This document shows positions 42,336-54,620 of a stretch of 64,000 nt of DNA, piece by piece. The notes under the pieces are model-generated. The model saw only the letters and a program-made list of their open reading frames with translations. It did not search any database and was not told where the DNA came from. The stretch's first letter is position 1; every line of letters begins with the position of its first letter. Source of the DNA: Citrus sinensis (Eukaryota; Streptophyta; Magnoliopsida; Sapindales; Rutaceae); contig NC_068564.1 in assembly GCF_022201045.2 (NCBI RefSeq), positions 25,077,001-25,141,000 of the forward strand, written 5' to 3'. Made by a program: the position numbers and the translations under genes.

Positions 42336-45300
42336 TTAAAGCTGAAGAAACATATCTCCAGCGGGAACTGGGCAATTTCCTATCCAGAGGATAGGGTCTA
42401 CACAATCTAAAGCAACTTTTGCCAAGTTATGAGCCCTGACATTACACCTTCTTGGCACATAAAGAATAGATGTCGTGTTCTGCCCTTTTAAACATTCCTG
42501 AATTTCTTCTATGTTCCATGATATTTCAACTAAGCTCCTCTTCCTTTTCAGAACAAGCTCCACAACTTCTTTAGAGTCTGATTCAATAACAAAATGGGCA
42601 CAGTTTGCTTTCCTCGCTACTTGGATGCCTAGTAGTACAGCTTCAGCCTCCATGTCTGCAACATTGCCTTTAAGGGTAGTTCTCTGAGCTGCTGCAGCTA
42701 CATAATCTCCTCTGGAATCTCTGACCACAGCTCCAATCCCTCCCCTTTGCTTAGATAAATTTGTAGCCGCATCTACATTTACTTTGAAACAGCCAGGTGG
42801 AGGGGGCTTCCAAACTTGCTGCCCAGCCAAAGCAATATTTTTTCCAGGATTTATCCTCCTATATGACTCCACAACGGCTTATGCTCTTGTAGCTGAATAC
42901 AGAGGATCTTCCATCTTTCCTTCAAAAACAAAGCAATTCCTCAGGTGCCATATTACCCAGCAAACTGCAATTATTTGTTCCATGTCTTTCTTCCCCCTCT
43001 TCATTGCTAACTCTTGCAGCACACTTAACATATCCTGATGAGCCATCCCCTTAATCTCTTCATAAAAATCTGTCAGCTTCCAAACTTTTCGCGCAAAACT
43101 ACACCCCACCAGAGCATGGAACACATCTTCGCTCATCCTACAGCATCTCTGACACACTGGATCCCCCACAATTTTCCTCTTTCATAGATTTTCCACCGTT
43201 GGTAGCACATTTTGAGCAGCCCTCCACATAAAAATCTTTACCTTCTCTGGAATGTCATTTACCCAGATAACCTTCCACATTGTTTTGGATATGTTTGAGC
43301 AACTTGGCCTATCTAGGGATTCTAAATTCACAGCCAACTGGTACCCACTTTTAACCGAGTAGATTCCATGTTTATCAAAGTGCCATACCAGCTTATCTGG
43401 TCTTGGAGTTTTTGGCAGTGGAGTTCTCAATATTCGTTCAGCAGTTTCCTTTGAAAAAGACTGCCCAATCAAGTCTTCCCTCCACTTGTTGCTTCCATCA
43501 ATTAACTCAGCCACCACAGCCTCCATTGATAAGCTGGGGTGTGGGTTTGCTCTAGGGATCTCAAAACTTTTTACCCAATTGTTTCCAGAAATTTTTACTT
43601 GCTTCTCATCTCCTATCCTCCATCTTAAGCCTTTATGCAACACTTGCCTACCCCACAGAATACTCCTCCACACATAAGATGGATTGGACCCCAGCTTTGC
43701 TTCCATAAAGTTAGAGTGCTTGAAGTATTTTGCCTTCAAAATCTGTGCCATTAAAGACTCGGGATTATGTAGGATTCTCCACCTCTGTTTTGTAATGAGG
43801 GCTTGGTTGAAACATGAAAATTCTCTGAAGCCTAGTCCCCCTCGTATCTTGGCATGACTTAGTCTTTCCCATCTAGCCCAATGTATGCTTCTGTGAGTAT
43901 CAGAGGATCCCCACCAGAATCTTGAAATGGCTTTCTCTATATCCTCACAAAGGCCTTGAGGAATTTTGAAAACACTCATTGCATAGGCTGGGATTGCTTG
44001 TACAACAGCTTTGATTAACACTTTTTTGCCCCCACAGGAAAATTTCTTGCTTTGCCAGCTGGAAAGCTTGCTTAAAACCCTTAACTTTATCTCATTAAAG
44101 AAGCTGATTTTCCTTCTCCCCACCATAGATGGAAGGCCAAGGTATCTTTCATGTTTTGTTACAACATTCAACCTAAAAATATTCTTGAATTCCTCCTTTT
44201 GAATCTGACTTGTACCTGAGCTAAATAACATAGACGATTTTTCAAAGTTGAAGACCTTTCTCGAAGCTGCTGCATAGCTATCAAAAATGCCCTTTAAGAT
44301 TCTGCAATCATTGCTGGACGCCCTTGCAAACACCAAACTATCATCAGCAAATAAGAGATGTGTAACTGATAAACTCCTGTTAAACTTCAACCCTTGGATG
44401 AGACTTCGATTTTCTGCCTGAACCAACAAATTTGAGAGCACCTCCGCACACATAATGAAAATATAAGGCGAGAGAGGACATCCCTGCCTTAAACCTCTTT
44501 GAGGGGTAATCAGCCCTTTCGGCACTCTATTGATTAGAACTGAAAAACTAGCTGTAGATATGCAATTCATTACCAAGCTTACCCATTTTTCAGAAAACCC
44601 CAACTTTTGCATTGTGTGCTTTACGAAATTCCATTCTATTCTATCATATGCTTTACTAATGTCAAGCTTTAAAGCAACCAGCCCTCTTTTTTTACTCCTA
44701 CTCTGTCTTATTTTATTCAAACACTCATATCCAATAACAAGATTATCCATAATGAGTCTACCGGGAACAAAAGCACTTTGGGTGGGGGAGATAATATCAT
44801 TTAAAATCTGTTTAAGCCTATTTTCCATTGTTTTTGCAATGATTCTATATATTACGTTACAAAGACTAATAGGCCTAAACTCAGTCACTTTTTTTGGCTT
44901 ATTTTCTTTCGGAATCAAAGCAATGTAGGTATGGTTTAAAGGTGCAAGGTTACCTCCCTCGTTTAATACATGCAGGCAAGTTGTAACCACCCCCTCCTTC
45001 ACTGAGCTCCAATGCTTCTGGAAAAACGCGGCTGGGAGTCCATCCGGGCCTGGTGCTTTTGTGGGGCACATTTGGGCTAGCGCATCTGCAACTTCTTCTT
45101 CCGTGAAAGGCTGGTCCAAGTAGTTTCCCATCTCCTCTGTAACCTTTGCTGGCAATTCCTCTACAGCTACATCCATTTGCTCTCGAGAAGGATTTATTGA
45201 GCTGAAAATTTTTGAAAAGTATTCACAAAACAGACGTTCCACTTCTTCCTCACTCTCTGTCCATTTTCCACTTTCATCTTCCAAGCCACTAATCTTGTTT

Positions 45301-46434
45301 TTGTTCTTTCTTGTAGAGGCCTTTGAGTGAAAGAAACTTGTATTTTTGTCCCCCTCCTTCAGCCAATCTGCCCTCGACCTTTGTTTCTAATAAACTTCCT
45401 CATCCAAGAGAATGTTGTCTATCTCCATTTCTATTCTCCTAATCTCCTCTCCACTGTCTAGATGGCGAAAGCCATTTTTTTAAGTCTTTTAGCTTCTTTT
45501 TTAACTGCTGTAACTTCCTTTTCCTTCCATCAAATTCCTCTCTAATCCAAATCCTCAAATTCGCCAAAGACTCCTTAGAAATCCTTTTGAAAATTTCAGC
45601 CGAATTTCCACCCTTCCAGCTGATTCCCTCCATCCATTCATTCTTAACAATTTCCTTGCACTTTTCATATGGACTCCACATGTCTTCATAGTGGGTTCTA
45701 TGAAAAGTTTTCCTAGAGTATCTGTTTCCCCTACCTTTCTTCAGGACCTCCATCATTATAGGGCTATGATCGGAGCTCCAAGAAATTAAATTTTGGGCTG
45801 TCTTCTCTTGGAAACTTTCCCTCCAGCTACTATTTCCTAAAAATCTGTCCAACCTCTCTTCTATGGTATTCACCCCGAACCTTCTATTTGACCACGTGAA
45901 TGGATACCCGGTACTTCCCAAATCCATTAGGTCACAATCTTTTAATGCTTCCCAAATCCATTAGGTCACAATCTTTTAATCTCTACCTCCTAATTTTTCA
46001 TTTAAATTCAGAACCTCATTAAAGTCCCCGAAATATAGCCAAGGAAGTGAAGATAAACCAGCTAACCTTCTTAAAAGCTCCCATGTATGCTTTTTTTGAT
46101 CTGTTTCAGGGTGGCCGTAAATTCCAGTACATCGCCAGAATCTACCCTCCTCGCTATGAACCACAGCATCCACATGGTGTTTACTAAAAGATTTGATTTC
46201 CACATTAATGTCTTCCGTCCAACACATTGCCAACCCACCTCCCAATCCCTCTCTATCCACTGCAAAACAATTCTGGAACTGTAGCTTACTAGCTTTCCCT
46301 TGCATTTGTCTAGCCGTCATTTTTGTTTCGCAAAGAAAACAAATCTGAGGTCTATATTCTTGCAAGAGTTGCTGGGCTTCTCGGAACGTTCGGTCTTTGC
46401 CCAGCTCCCGAACGTTCCAACTTAGTAGTTTCAT
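42336..46434 (-). pseudogene. LINE ORF2: endonuclease, reverse transcriptase, zf-RVT and RNase H, disrupted
   Basis: ORF2 nicks DNA and copies LINE RNA onto it. The endonuclease (45976-46434 and 45439-45927) shows KLLSWNVRELG, ETKM, YFGDFNEVL and SSDHSP. It is broken by a perfect-looking 34-bp tandem duplication (45913-45946 and 45947-45980), which shifts the frame and adds stops. A TAG near 45392 follows. RT (45284-43182, 700 codons) is open and has KAPGPDGLPAAFFQKHW, LDISKAYDRIEW and LLFADDSLVFARA. A TGA at about 43182 precedes the zinc-binding zf-RVT part (VCQRCC, FHALVGC), and a stop near 42877 precedes RNase H (FKVNVDAA, MEAEAVLLG, IESDSKEVV, AHNLAKVA). Start ATG overlaps the ORF1 stop as ATGA. 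Confidence 0.9.
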
Positions 46435-48020
46435 GGCTGTCGGCGGTGCTGGCTCCCAGCCACCGCCGATGTTTCATTTGTGACATTTTGGATCTCCTCC
46501 CATGCATTCTCCCTATCCTTTTCGAAGTTCAGTTTTGTTGCTGCACCAGCTAGTTTCTGAATCCGCGGTGATAAAACGATATTACCCGGGTTGTTTAATT
46601 TGCTCTTTTTTGGTTTTGGGCTTTCCCAGTCTATGGTGCTGCTAGGCCTCTTTACTCTTGTAATCCCTTCACTAAACCCCTTTTTTTCTTCTTTGTTTCG
46701 GGCTTGGTATTTCCATTTCTTTTTTCTAATTTTCGTTTTTCCTCCCCTGGGCCCGTTTTCCAAATCTTCAGCTTCTAATTCTATTATTGGTTGCAGCCCC
46801 TTTATCTTTTGGCAATCCATCTCAGCTGAAATCTTCCTCAAATCCTCCTCTTCCCGCTCAATTTTTCCCGCATTTTTCAAGCCCCCCACCACTGCTGTGT
46901 CAGGTTTTTTGCTTAAAAATTTCCCCTTCCCGCCTTTTGATTTTGCTTCCATGGTCTCATCCCAATGCACTGTATCATTGACTACTAGGTTTTTGTTCCC
47001 CGTACAGCTATCCTCTAGCTCTTTGCGTCCTGTCAACGCTTGCATTGATTGCTTCTGACTCCCTTTCTGAATCTCACTCATTTCCCCCTCCGAACTATCC
47101 ATGCCCGAATCTTGATGGATCCGGTTTTCTTCTTCAGCACTCCCCATTTCACCCACCCTGCATCTTCCATTTTCTGCGCTGCTTCGCCTTGGATCTTTCA
47201 TTGGCGTTGAAGAACTTGTGTGGCCTTTGCTAGCTTCCGACTCCCACTTATCTCTTCGTCTGTTCTGTTTGAATCTCTCGGCTATGGAGGTAGCCTTGAG
47301 CCATGGCCCGTAAGCCATTTTATCTTTGGATTGAGATTTGTAGTGTGTACATTCTCTGTATTGATGCCCAATTCTCCCGCAACAAAAACAAAAATCCGGC
47401 AATCGTTCATACATTACTCTCATAGGAATATCATCCTCGTCATCCCCTTCCTGTTCCAACTCTATAATCTTTTTTAATGGCTTAGTAATGTCTACTAAGA
47501 TTCTCAGCCTAAAAAATTCTCCAAAACATTCCCCCGCAGCATCAGTTTCTATTTCTTCCACCTTTCCAATCACCACACCTAGCTCATTTGCCATCTCTTT
47601 ATACATGCACATGATAGGGACATCATGGATTTGAACCCAGAAAGATGCATGGCTGAAATCCTGCTTTTTTACATCTCCGATTCCAGCAGGCTCCTTTAAA
47701 ACAATTAGAGCTCTATCAAAATGCCACGGACCTCCCACCAAAATGCTTCTTTTATCCATCTCAGACCCGAACTTGAACATAAAAATATTTTCTCCCAAAC
47801 TTTCAATTTTAACCTCACGTGAAGTTTTCCACACCCTCTGCATCACAGCCTTTAAGCCTTCAATACTAACTCCCCTTGTGTGAATCACCTTCCCAATCAA
47901 ACAGCCCGCGACTATTTTTTCCCCTTGGGCTTTCATTTTACTTCTGAATGTTACTCTTCCTTCCTCCTCATCACTTAGCTTTATGGCTCTGCACCTCTTT
48001 ATTAACTCCTCAGAATCCAT
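46431..48020 (-). CDS. LINE ORF1 protein, DUF4283-like with CCHC zinc knuckle, 529 aa
   Basis: ORF1 binds LINE RNA. The frame is open from ATG 48020 to TGA 46431. Residues about 20-180 form the DUF4283-like domain seen in plant LINEs (GKVIHTRGVSIEGLKAVMQ, then FMFKFGSEMDKRSILVGGPW, then FWVQIHDVPIMCMYKEMA). A zinc knuckle CFCCGRIGHQYREC lies at about residues 211-224. The rest is charged, low-complexity and ends in a basic region (TKIRKKKWKYQARNKEEKKG). The stop TGA overlaps the ORF2 ATG in ATGA (46431-46434), suggesting re-initiation. This ORF appears intact although ORF2 is not. Confidence 0.92.
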   Translation of the reverse strand: MDSEELIKRCRAIKLSDEEEGRVTFRSKMKAQGEKIVAGCLIGKVIHTRGVSIEGLKAVMQRVWKTSREVKIESLGENIFMFKFGSEMDKRSILVGGPWHFDRALIVLKEPAGIGDVKKQDFSHASFWVQIHDVPIMCMYKEMANELGVVIGKVEEIETDAAGECFGEFFRLRILVDITKPLKKIIELEQEGDDEDDIPMRVMYERLPDFCFCCGRIGHQYRECTHYKSQSKDKMAYGPWLKATSIAERFKQNRRRDKWESEASKGHTSSSTPMKDPRRSSAENGRCRVGEMGSAEEENRIHQDSGMDSSEGEMSEIQKGSQKQSMQALTGRKELEDSCTGNKNLVVNDTVHWDETMEAKSKGGKGKFLSKKPDTAVVGGLKNAGKIEREEEDLRKISAEMDCQKIKGLQPIIELEAEDLENGPRGGKTKIRKKKWKYQARNKEEKKGFSEGITRVKRPSSTIDWESPKPKKSKLNNPGNIVLSPRIQKLAGAATKLNFEKDRENAWEEIQNVTNETSAVAGSQHRRQP

Positions 48021-49017
48021 TTTACTGAAAAAACTACTTTAATGATCTATAAAAACTAATGATGTTAATGACCCTGGACCAGCGCTCCCACTAGAAGAAC
48101 TCCAAAAATAAAAGACTTTAGAGTTTCAAAACCACCCACCGAGAGTGACTTCAAAGAGTCATGGCAACTCTATTCAATCTCTCATCCTTATTTGTCTTCC
48201 ACATAAAAACTCCTAAGGAAAGGACTCAACCAAATCTCTTACTTGAACAAGCCCACAATTTCTCTTTAAATGATCTCATTTTTACGTGTCTCTTCGTTGT
48301 TGATTATGATTTTTTTTTCCCACTAAAGCTTTTTCATACCAAAACTCACATCATTGAATCATTGCACCATCGAATGGATACTAATCTATATTCAGAACTA
48401 ATGTTACCCACCCCTCGTAAGACAGTAAAATAAGCCATTAAAATCAACACACACATTCAATAACCAAACTTTCGCCTAGCAAAAAATTCATTATAAATCA
48501 TTGCCCTCAAATTGCTCTTGCGGTTGCCAAATACTCTGATATGCATGGACCACGTCACGTGCATTATATATTTCTTATTTGCATTGATTGTCTTCAAAAT
48601 TAATTGACACGATTTGACACGTCCCAATTGTAGTTTTGCACACGACACAAGGTGTCCAGATGAATTATAGTGACCTCCCCACCCCAACCCCACAACAATT
48701 TCGTCACAGCTAGTCACTCTGCATATTAATTGCATCAAAACAGGTGGCCTTGAAACTTGAAAGCACCAAATTGGCAAATTCCACTTTGACATTATTTTCA
48801 GAATAAGCCAATGAGTGTGAGGCACTTGCGTATGCCTTGCGATTGAAGCAACCGAACAAGTTTTTCAGCAACACTGAAAGTAACGCAACACTTGATTTTT
48901 TGATCCATCAAGACAAATAAACCGTTGTGGTATATGACATTAGTAGTGGGGAAATACATAATATGACATAAGTAAATGCATTTTCGTTTCTCAGCATATA
49001 TATATAAAATAGTTTTT

Positions 49018-49176
49018 TAATTAGAGATCTCTAACTCTATTAAAATCAGAATTAATTAAAAAATAAAATAAATACAAACTCTAATACACTATATTTTGTC
49101 ATATAGTGTATTAAAATCTAATTTTTTTTTGACTTTTAACTATTTTCTGACTTTATTACAGTCAGTGATTCATGAT
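49018..49176. mobile_element. MITE related to the one in terpene synthase intron 1
   Basis: The left arm tagagatctctaactctatt and the reverse complement of the right arm (tgaatcactgactgtaataa) are an imperfect inverted pair. Both share with 31787-31935 the layout ...taactatattaaa..., then aagttaaaagt, then an internal tagtgtatt. The copy is more diverged. Confidence 0.5.
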
Positions 49177-49327
49177 TGGAAAACTACTATATATATATAT
49201 ATATATATTATCATTCTCAAGTGTGGATGCTCGCATTTATTTTAATGCGAACATATTTTTAAACCGTATAATTTAAAAGAGTTAAAAACTAATTCTCTTA
49301 AACCCTGTAGTTTTAAAGTGTATCCGT

Positions 49328-49330
49328 GTA

Positions 49331-49375
<45 letters not shown>
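49328..49375. repeat. (TA)n microsatellite, about 48 bp
   Basis: The run is nearly perfect TA dinucleotides with one TG interruption near its start. The 69-residue frame crossing it (poly IY) is an artefact. Confidence 0.9.
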
Positions 49376-49377
<2 letters not shown>

Positions 49378-51159
49378 AATTCCGTAGGTTGTATTAGGTT
49401 ATTGATTATTGGAAAAGATACGAACACCCTATAATTTGGTAAAATAATCAAAGAACCCTCTTTATTTTTAAAATAGACACATAGATATTTTTCAGGATAA
49501 TTATGTATTGGCAGTCGTTATGGTAAAGTTACTTTATTGTAGAACACTAATGATAACTGTCAGATCATAATAGTAATTAGAGATTTAATATTTATATGTA
49601 TGATTGTATAATCATCATCAATACTCCACAATAGAACAATTCCAATATAATTGGACCCTTGTATCTTTAGTTATAATGACCTAGTTGTATTTTATTTGAG
49701 TAAAATTATTCAAGAAAAATCTACTTGGCTTTTCTCAAAGTAAATGTATTCCTATAATTATTTTAGTAAACCATAAGAGTGTCGCTGTCATTTTCCTTTG
49801 ATTAGTTGCTTTCTTGATATGTAGTTCAACTTGATGAGTATGAAGAATTTTCCGGAGGAAAAATAAATGTTTCGACATGTAAGGTAACATCATTTTGGTG
49901 AGAAATGAGGGGGTACTACTTGATGTTGCTAGGAAAAAATTGTGGTGCAAAAGAATTTGTCTCTGTATGGGGAATTTGCGTAGTATAGTTTTCTGTTGCC
50001 AAGAAACACTTCTTTGTCTTCTGTTCTTGCCCTTTTTACTAAACTTATCTTAGGTTAACAATCATTAGTTATGATTAAGGTCTGTTTAGAACACCCATTT
50101 GGTTAATGTAAGTGACCATACTTAACTCTCAATAGCTTGATATGCGCATGATGCTATGCTTTCAAAACGATTCACTGCCTCGGATCATAATTTTTTTATA
50201 TTATTGAGACTTAATTTTTTTTCCCTAGCAATCTTATGTAATAATCACCGATTACAAGTTTAAATTTTATATACGATAAATTTAGATAAAGAGAGAATCC
50301 CGATTCTATTATATGCATAGGATTCTCAAGTATTGTCATGACAAAAACAGTAAACATTTTAGATTCTTCAACAGTTATTTTTTAAGCAGTGTCTGTCTTG
50401 TATTATTTTCTTTTCGGTGGCAGATACCTTAAATGTTAATTAAATAAAAACAGCCCCACACACATAGTGCACCTATTCACATGATGTGTAAGGTATGGGC
50501 AGAAAAACAAAAAAAAAGAAACAAAAGTAAGTCTATTATATTATTTTTTAATATTCATTATGGGAGATAAGTATCATATATATATATATATATATAATAT
50601 TAAAATCTTGGTGGTTGAATGAGTAGATTGTCGATGACAAACCTAAAATAAATTAATTTTCGGTTACAACTTTACCACCTACTCATCTAAAAGTCAATTA
50701 TCCATAACCCAACTTGTTCATATGTGACATTAGTGATTAATGCATTTTTATCTTATTCTACACAATGACCTCAATCCGTAGCAATTTTTAACTTCATATT
50801 AGCTCCCATTTATCTCAACAGTAACATTTGGATAATTCCCACGTGGTTTAGTGGACTTTACCAAGTAGGCCAAGACCTCAACCTGAGTGGCACAAAATGA
50901 AATTGTATAGATTACAATAATTTCATTAGTCAACATTTGAGGACAATTGTAATAATTAAATATAAATTCTGCATTATATTTAGACATCGTCAATCACGTC
51001 CCCCACACATATATTTACTAATAAATTAAACTAACCCACTATTAAAAATATTTATGTTTCTTTTTCAAAATGATTGAGGGTAAAAAATGAAGAAGAATTG
51101 TGTAAAAAATTTAGATGATTCATAATAAAGATCACATCACAATAATAATTTTAGACGGA

Positions 51160-51300
51160 AATTGTTATGTTACATAATCATGTAATATACATGATTATGT
51201 AACAGCCATTGAATGAAAATCTAATGATTGTGGAAATATAAAATAATAAAATTATGTTATTTCTTCATCCAACGGCTATTAAATAATCATAACAAAAGTC
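51160..51300. mobile_element. diverged MITE related to the fold-back in the 360-bp duplication
   Basis: It contains gttatgttacataatcatg, then gaatgaaaatctaatgattg, then aaaattatgttat, then aacggctatt and a closing ataatcataac. These words and their order recall 30660-30830, and the ends are inverted. Assignment is tentative. Confidence 0.4.
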
Positions 51301-52177
51301 ATTTTAGACAAGTTTAGAGATGAATAGCTGTCACTTTTTGATGAAGGGCGCTGAGACTGGTTATCTCCAGGAAACATTAATTAGCTACGTTTTTCCGTTG
51401 CCATTAACAATGTTTCCGTTATTTCATATTTGTTGCATGTATATCAAGCGATGGTTGTGACCAAATATCTTTGACAGGTAACAAAAATATTTCGTCCATA
51501 ACAAAAAAAAAAAAAATTGATAGTAGTGGAACCCTTATTTTAAATCTATATTGTAATTAAATAAAAAAAGTAAATACAATATATGCTCAAATAATAATAT
51601 TATACTTATAAAACTGCGATGCTTAATTTGTATGTTCAAATGATATGTTATCTATTATTAATTATTAATTTTATGGTATTAGTTGAAGTTGTTATCTTTT
51701 ATCAATGTGATAATCTTTGTAAACCTAGCTTCCCCCTCCTAATTATATAATTGGACAGAAATTAACATCGCTTTTAGAAAAATATGGGTGTAATAAATAT
51801 ATTCTTTCAATATTTATGAAATAAATGTATATGGGCCCGCGCCATAATTGATTTCTCGTTGAGAAATATCTACAAACTTCTAATGCTTACGCATGAGTAA
51901 CATGATTCAAAATTTCGTTAAATTGAATGTATCGATTTTTTTTTTTAATCTAGACGATGGTGGTGATGAGTCATCTATTGATTCTAACTTAATTTTAACG
52001 AAAGATATTTACGTTGAGGATTCCTTAACTTACAACCATTTTAATAAATAGTGCGTGAGCCCTAGCCATACAATCACTGTTTATGTGAGTGGTTATAAAT
52101 TACATTACATGTAACTTAGAATTTGTTTTATTTTAATAGTTTCAATGAGATTATATATATATATATATATATAAGGT

Positions 52178-52842
52178 TCCAGATACTGTACACTTGGAGC
52201 ATGGTACCCCCCATTTTGTCCGTATATGAGTTATCCTTATATCAAACAAAGAACTTGCTTCAATGTTATGAATATACTTTTATGATTTTTAACATCGATG
52301 TCCTTAATGTTTTTTCAAAAAAACAAAAGAGTCAAAAATTTGACATATAATTTTAAATTTTTATATTTTGACCCAATTTGCCTCTTAGAATTAATGATAG
52401 TATAAGGACAATAACTTGTAAAACTTTTTAGAACATAAAAGATTTTTTATAAAAAAACATAATATTGATTTAATCTATAATAAATAATTTAAACATATAA
52501 TAAAAGTATATTAATTTATCAATAATATTAATCTATTTTTTGGAAACAACATAAAATCTATTTAATCAATTATAAATAATTTAAATATAAAATAAAAATT
52601 AATTTATTATTAATAATATGACCAAATAACAATGCAAAAAATTTCATAATAATCAACTATGGTTTAATATTTAATTATAAATAATAGGAATATACTCTAA
52701 GTGTAAATAATAGAAATATATGGACTTATCCATTACAATTTTAAAACTTCTAATTTTTTCACTTTTCATCAAATAAGAGGGACCCCAAAGTCATTTATAA
52801 AAAAATTAGGGTACCATGCACCGGGGGGCACCGTAGCTTCGT
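52178..52842. mobile_element. 665-bp element with imperfect inverted ends
   Basis: The left end AGATACTGTACACTTGGAGC then ATGGTACCC pairs with the reverse complement of the right end AGCTACGGTGCCCCCCGGTG then CATGGTACCC. The interior is AT-rich without a transposase. It is a probable MITE; the target duplication is not clear because of flanking AT repeats. Confidence 0.5.
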
Positions 52843-53278
52843 CCATATATAAAAATAAATTATTGAACTGAGTTAAGTTAGAGTGTTCGTGACGGCATGT
52901 AGTAACTGTCGATGAATCAAGGGAATAGGGCCCGCCGCCGAATGATCCCACATAGACTTGCTAATTTTGTAACAATTCCGAAAAATCAGGGCCACTCTTA
53001 TCCATAAAAAATAAAACACAAAATTCATTAATGAAAATGAAATCAATTAATTATGGGCCTATAAATAACGAAAGCCAAACCAGAGATCGGGTACACTAAA
53101 TAGATCCACACACAAAACAACAGCGTCAATTTTTTATTTTTTACACCGCCACCCACAAAACCAGTGAGTCTCTCGGTCTCGTTTCCGAAATCCCAATTGA
53201 TTCATTCGCGAATACAACAACAACAACAAGAACAATAATTTTGTTATTATTATTGTTATTGTTATTATCAAAAATCAA

Positions 53279-53913
53279 ATGAGGTTCTTGTTGGAGCTCG
53301 TTTCGTGCTGCGGGTGCCAGGAGTCGTTTTGTGGTGGCGGTGACGGTGGTGGCACCAGCCCAGTTCCCGAGAGTCCGTCTTCGGAGTCGAGCAGGTTGGT
53401 CCCCGTCGCGCGGAGGAGTTTCCGGCGGAGGAGGAGGGGAAGGACGGCCGGTGGTGACTTTGGCGGGCGGTCATCCGGTGAGTGGAAGCCCTCCCTGTTT
53501 GCTATTTCTGAAGACAACGTTGTTATTGAAAGACAGACGAGTGATTCGGACGGTGCTGTTAAGAGAAAATCCGGAAGTTTTAAGCCCGATAAAATTCGTC
53601 TTCGTACTTTCAGCAAGGATTTCGGGTTCGTTTTCTCTTTGGCCTTTCTTTTTTTCTTTCATTTAAATTTTCTCATGTCTGCATCAGTTATTTTAAAAGA
53701 TAAAAGTTTTGTATGTGATTGGCTAATAATAAATTGACGTAATCTTTAAATAGCAATTAATCGAGTTGGTAAAATTCCTTTTTTTTTACTTCGAATCCGA
53801 CTTACACGGACACAAGATTATAAATGAGATTAAATTACTTTAAATGCACGGTAGGTGTTTGGTGGATCATATTTTTAAGATAAGAAAATAATCATAATTT
53901 TAAAAAAAATTAA

Positions 53914-53947
<34 letters not shown>

Positions 53948-54061
53948 TTTTTGGAAAAGACCGAAGCTTTTTATGTTTTAACTAACTGGGATTTTGGGTT
54001 CAGGCAAAGTTCAATGCCAACATTCATTCCGGCGTTTTCTCCGACACCATTCATGTTTTGA
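53279..54061 (+). CDS. small plant protein of unknown function, two exons, 134 aa
   Basis: Exon 1 is 53279-53625 and exon 2 is 54004-54061, joined by a GT-AG intron of 378 bp to give 405 nt. I do not recognise a named family. The N-terminus MRFLLELVSCCGCQESFCGG is hydrophobic then cysteine-rich, possibly a lipid-attachment or metal-binding site. A Ser/Pro-rich part, an Arg-rich cluster (RRSFRRRRRGR at about residues 46-56), EWKPSLFAISEDN and a basic stretch (VKRKSGSFKPDKIRLRTFSKDFG) follow. The last residues, SMPTFIPAFSPTPFMF, resemble the C-terminal end I recall from short uncharacterised plant proteins, and support the splice choice. A 5' UTR is plausible from about 53090. Confidence 0.75.
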
Positions 54062-54620
54062 TGATGGAGTTGACTTGACTTGCCGCTCACTCAAAGCCCG
54101 TGATTGGAGATCTAAATTTGGATGTATACACTTATTATACATAGCTACGTTGTCTATTCAGGATAATAATAAAATTTCTGTAAATTTCGATATTTATTAT
54201 TATTATTGTCCAATATGGCTGTTTATTAATTAAACCAACCTCAAGTGGCTACTGACTGATTCTTCTTTAACTTAGCAAGTAATATAAATTCATCTTCCAA
54301 ATTTTGTCGAAACATATTTGGCTTCGAAGGACAATTATTAATTTCAGGTGTGAATCATGTGATAGTAGTAATAAATAAGGTATATAGGGGGAATGATACT
54401 TTGGTCCTAGTAAATTTGTAATATCACTTGTCAATTATGTCATAAGTAAAAAAAAACAAACAGCTTCTACGTAAACCGACTACCAAGAAAACTATTTACA
54501 TCATGAATCACAAGTTATGTTCAAAATTTAGTACGATCTGGGGCAATTTGCAAATGAGAATATTATATTTATCCTTCAATAATCAACAATTTATTTTTTC
54601 CAATACTTCATATTATAACA
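54062..54620. other. intergenic DNA between the small gene and the Tat-type element
   Basis: The first part is likely 3' UTR of the 53279-54061 gene. The rest is AT-rich with no recognisable feature. Composition changes sharply to GC-rich at about 54640. Confidence 0.5.

Larger units (their letters stand above)
42298..48225 (-). mobile_element. full-length L1-type LINE with 19-bp target duplication
   Basis: The minus-strand element has a roughly 205-bp 5' UTR, ORF1 (48020-46431), ORF2 (46434-42336) and a poly-A tail (T-run 42296-42312). Direct repeats tcaaccaaatctcttactt flank it at 42279-42297 and 48226-48244. The length of about 5.9 kb and domain order (ORF1 with zinc knuckle; endonuclease, RT, zf-RVT, RNase H) are typical of plant L1 LINEs. 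ORF2 carries a 34-bp tandem duplication and several single stops, so this copy is probably dead. Confidence 0.93.
48245..52150. other. AT-rich intergenic DNA with MITEs and a microsatellite
   Basis: No gene is supported. Bounded items are listed separately (49018-49176, 49328-49375, 51160-51300). Other AT dinucleotide runs lie at 49186-49208 and 50575-50597. Short frames at 48457-48825 and 49735-49950 have no recognisable motif or splice context. Confidence 0.5.

Noticed and set aside
46591..47058. 155-residue plus-strand frame
   Set aside because: Shadow of LINE ORF1; hydrophobic, phenylalanine-rich reading of a lysine-rich antisense frame.
48457..48825. 122-residue minus-strand frame
   Set aside because: No recognisable motif, no flanking splice or promoter signal, and AT-rich intergenic context.
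49242..49451. Open frame with a poly-IY stretch
   Set aside because: Generated by the (TA)n microsatellite.
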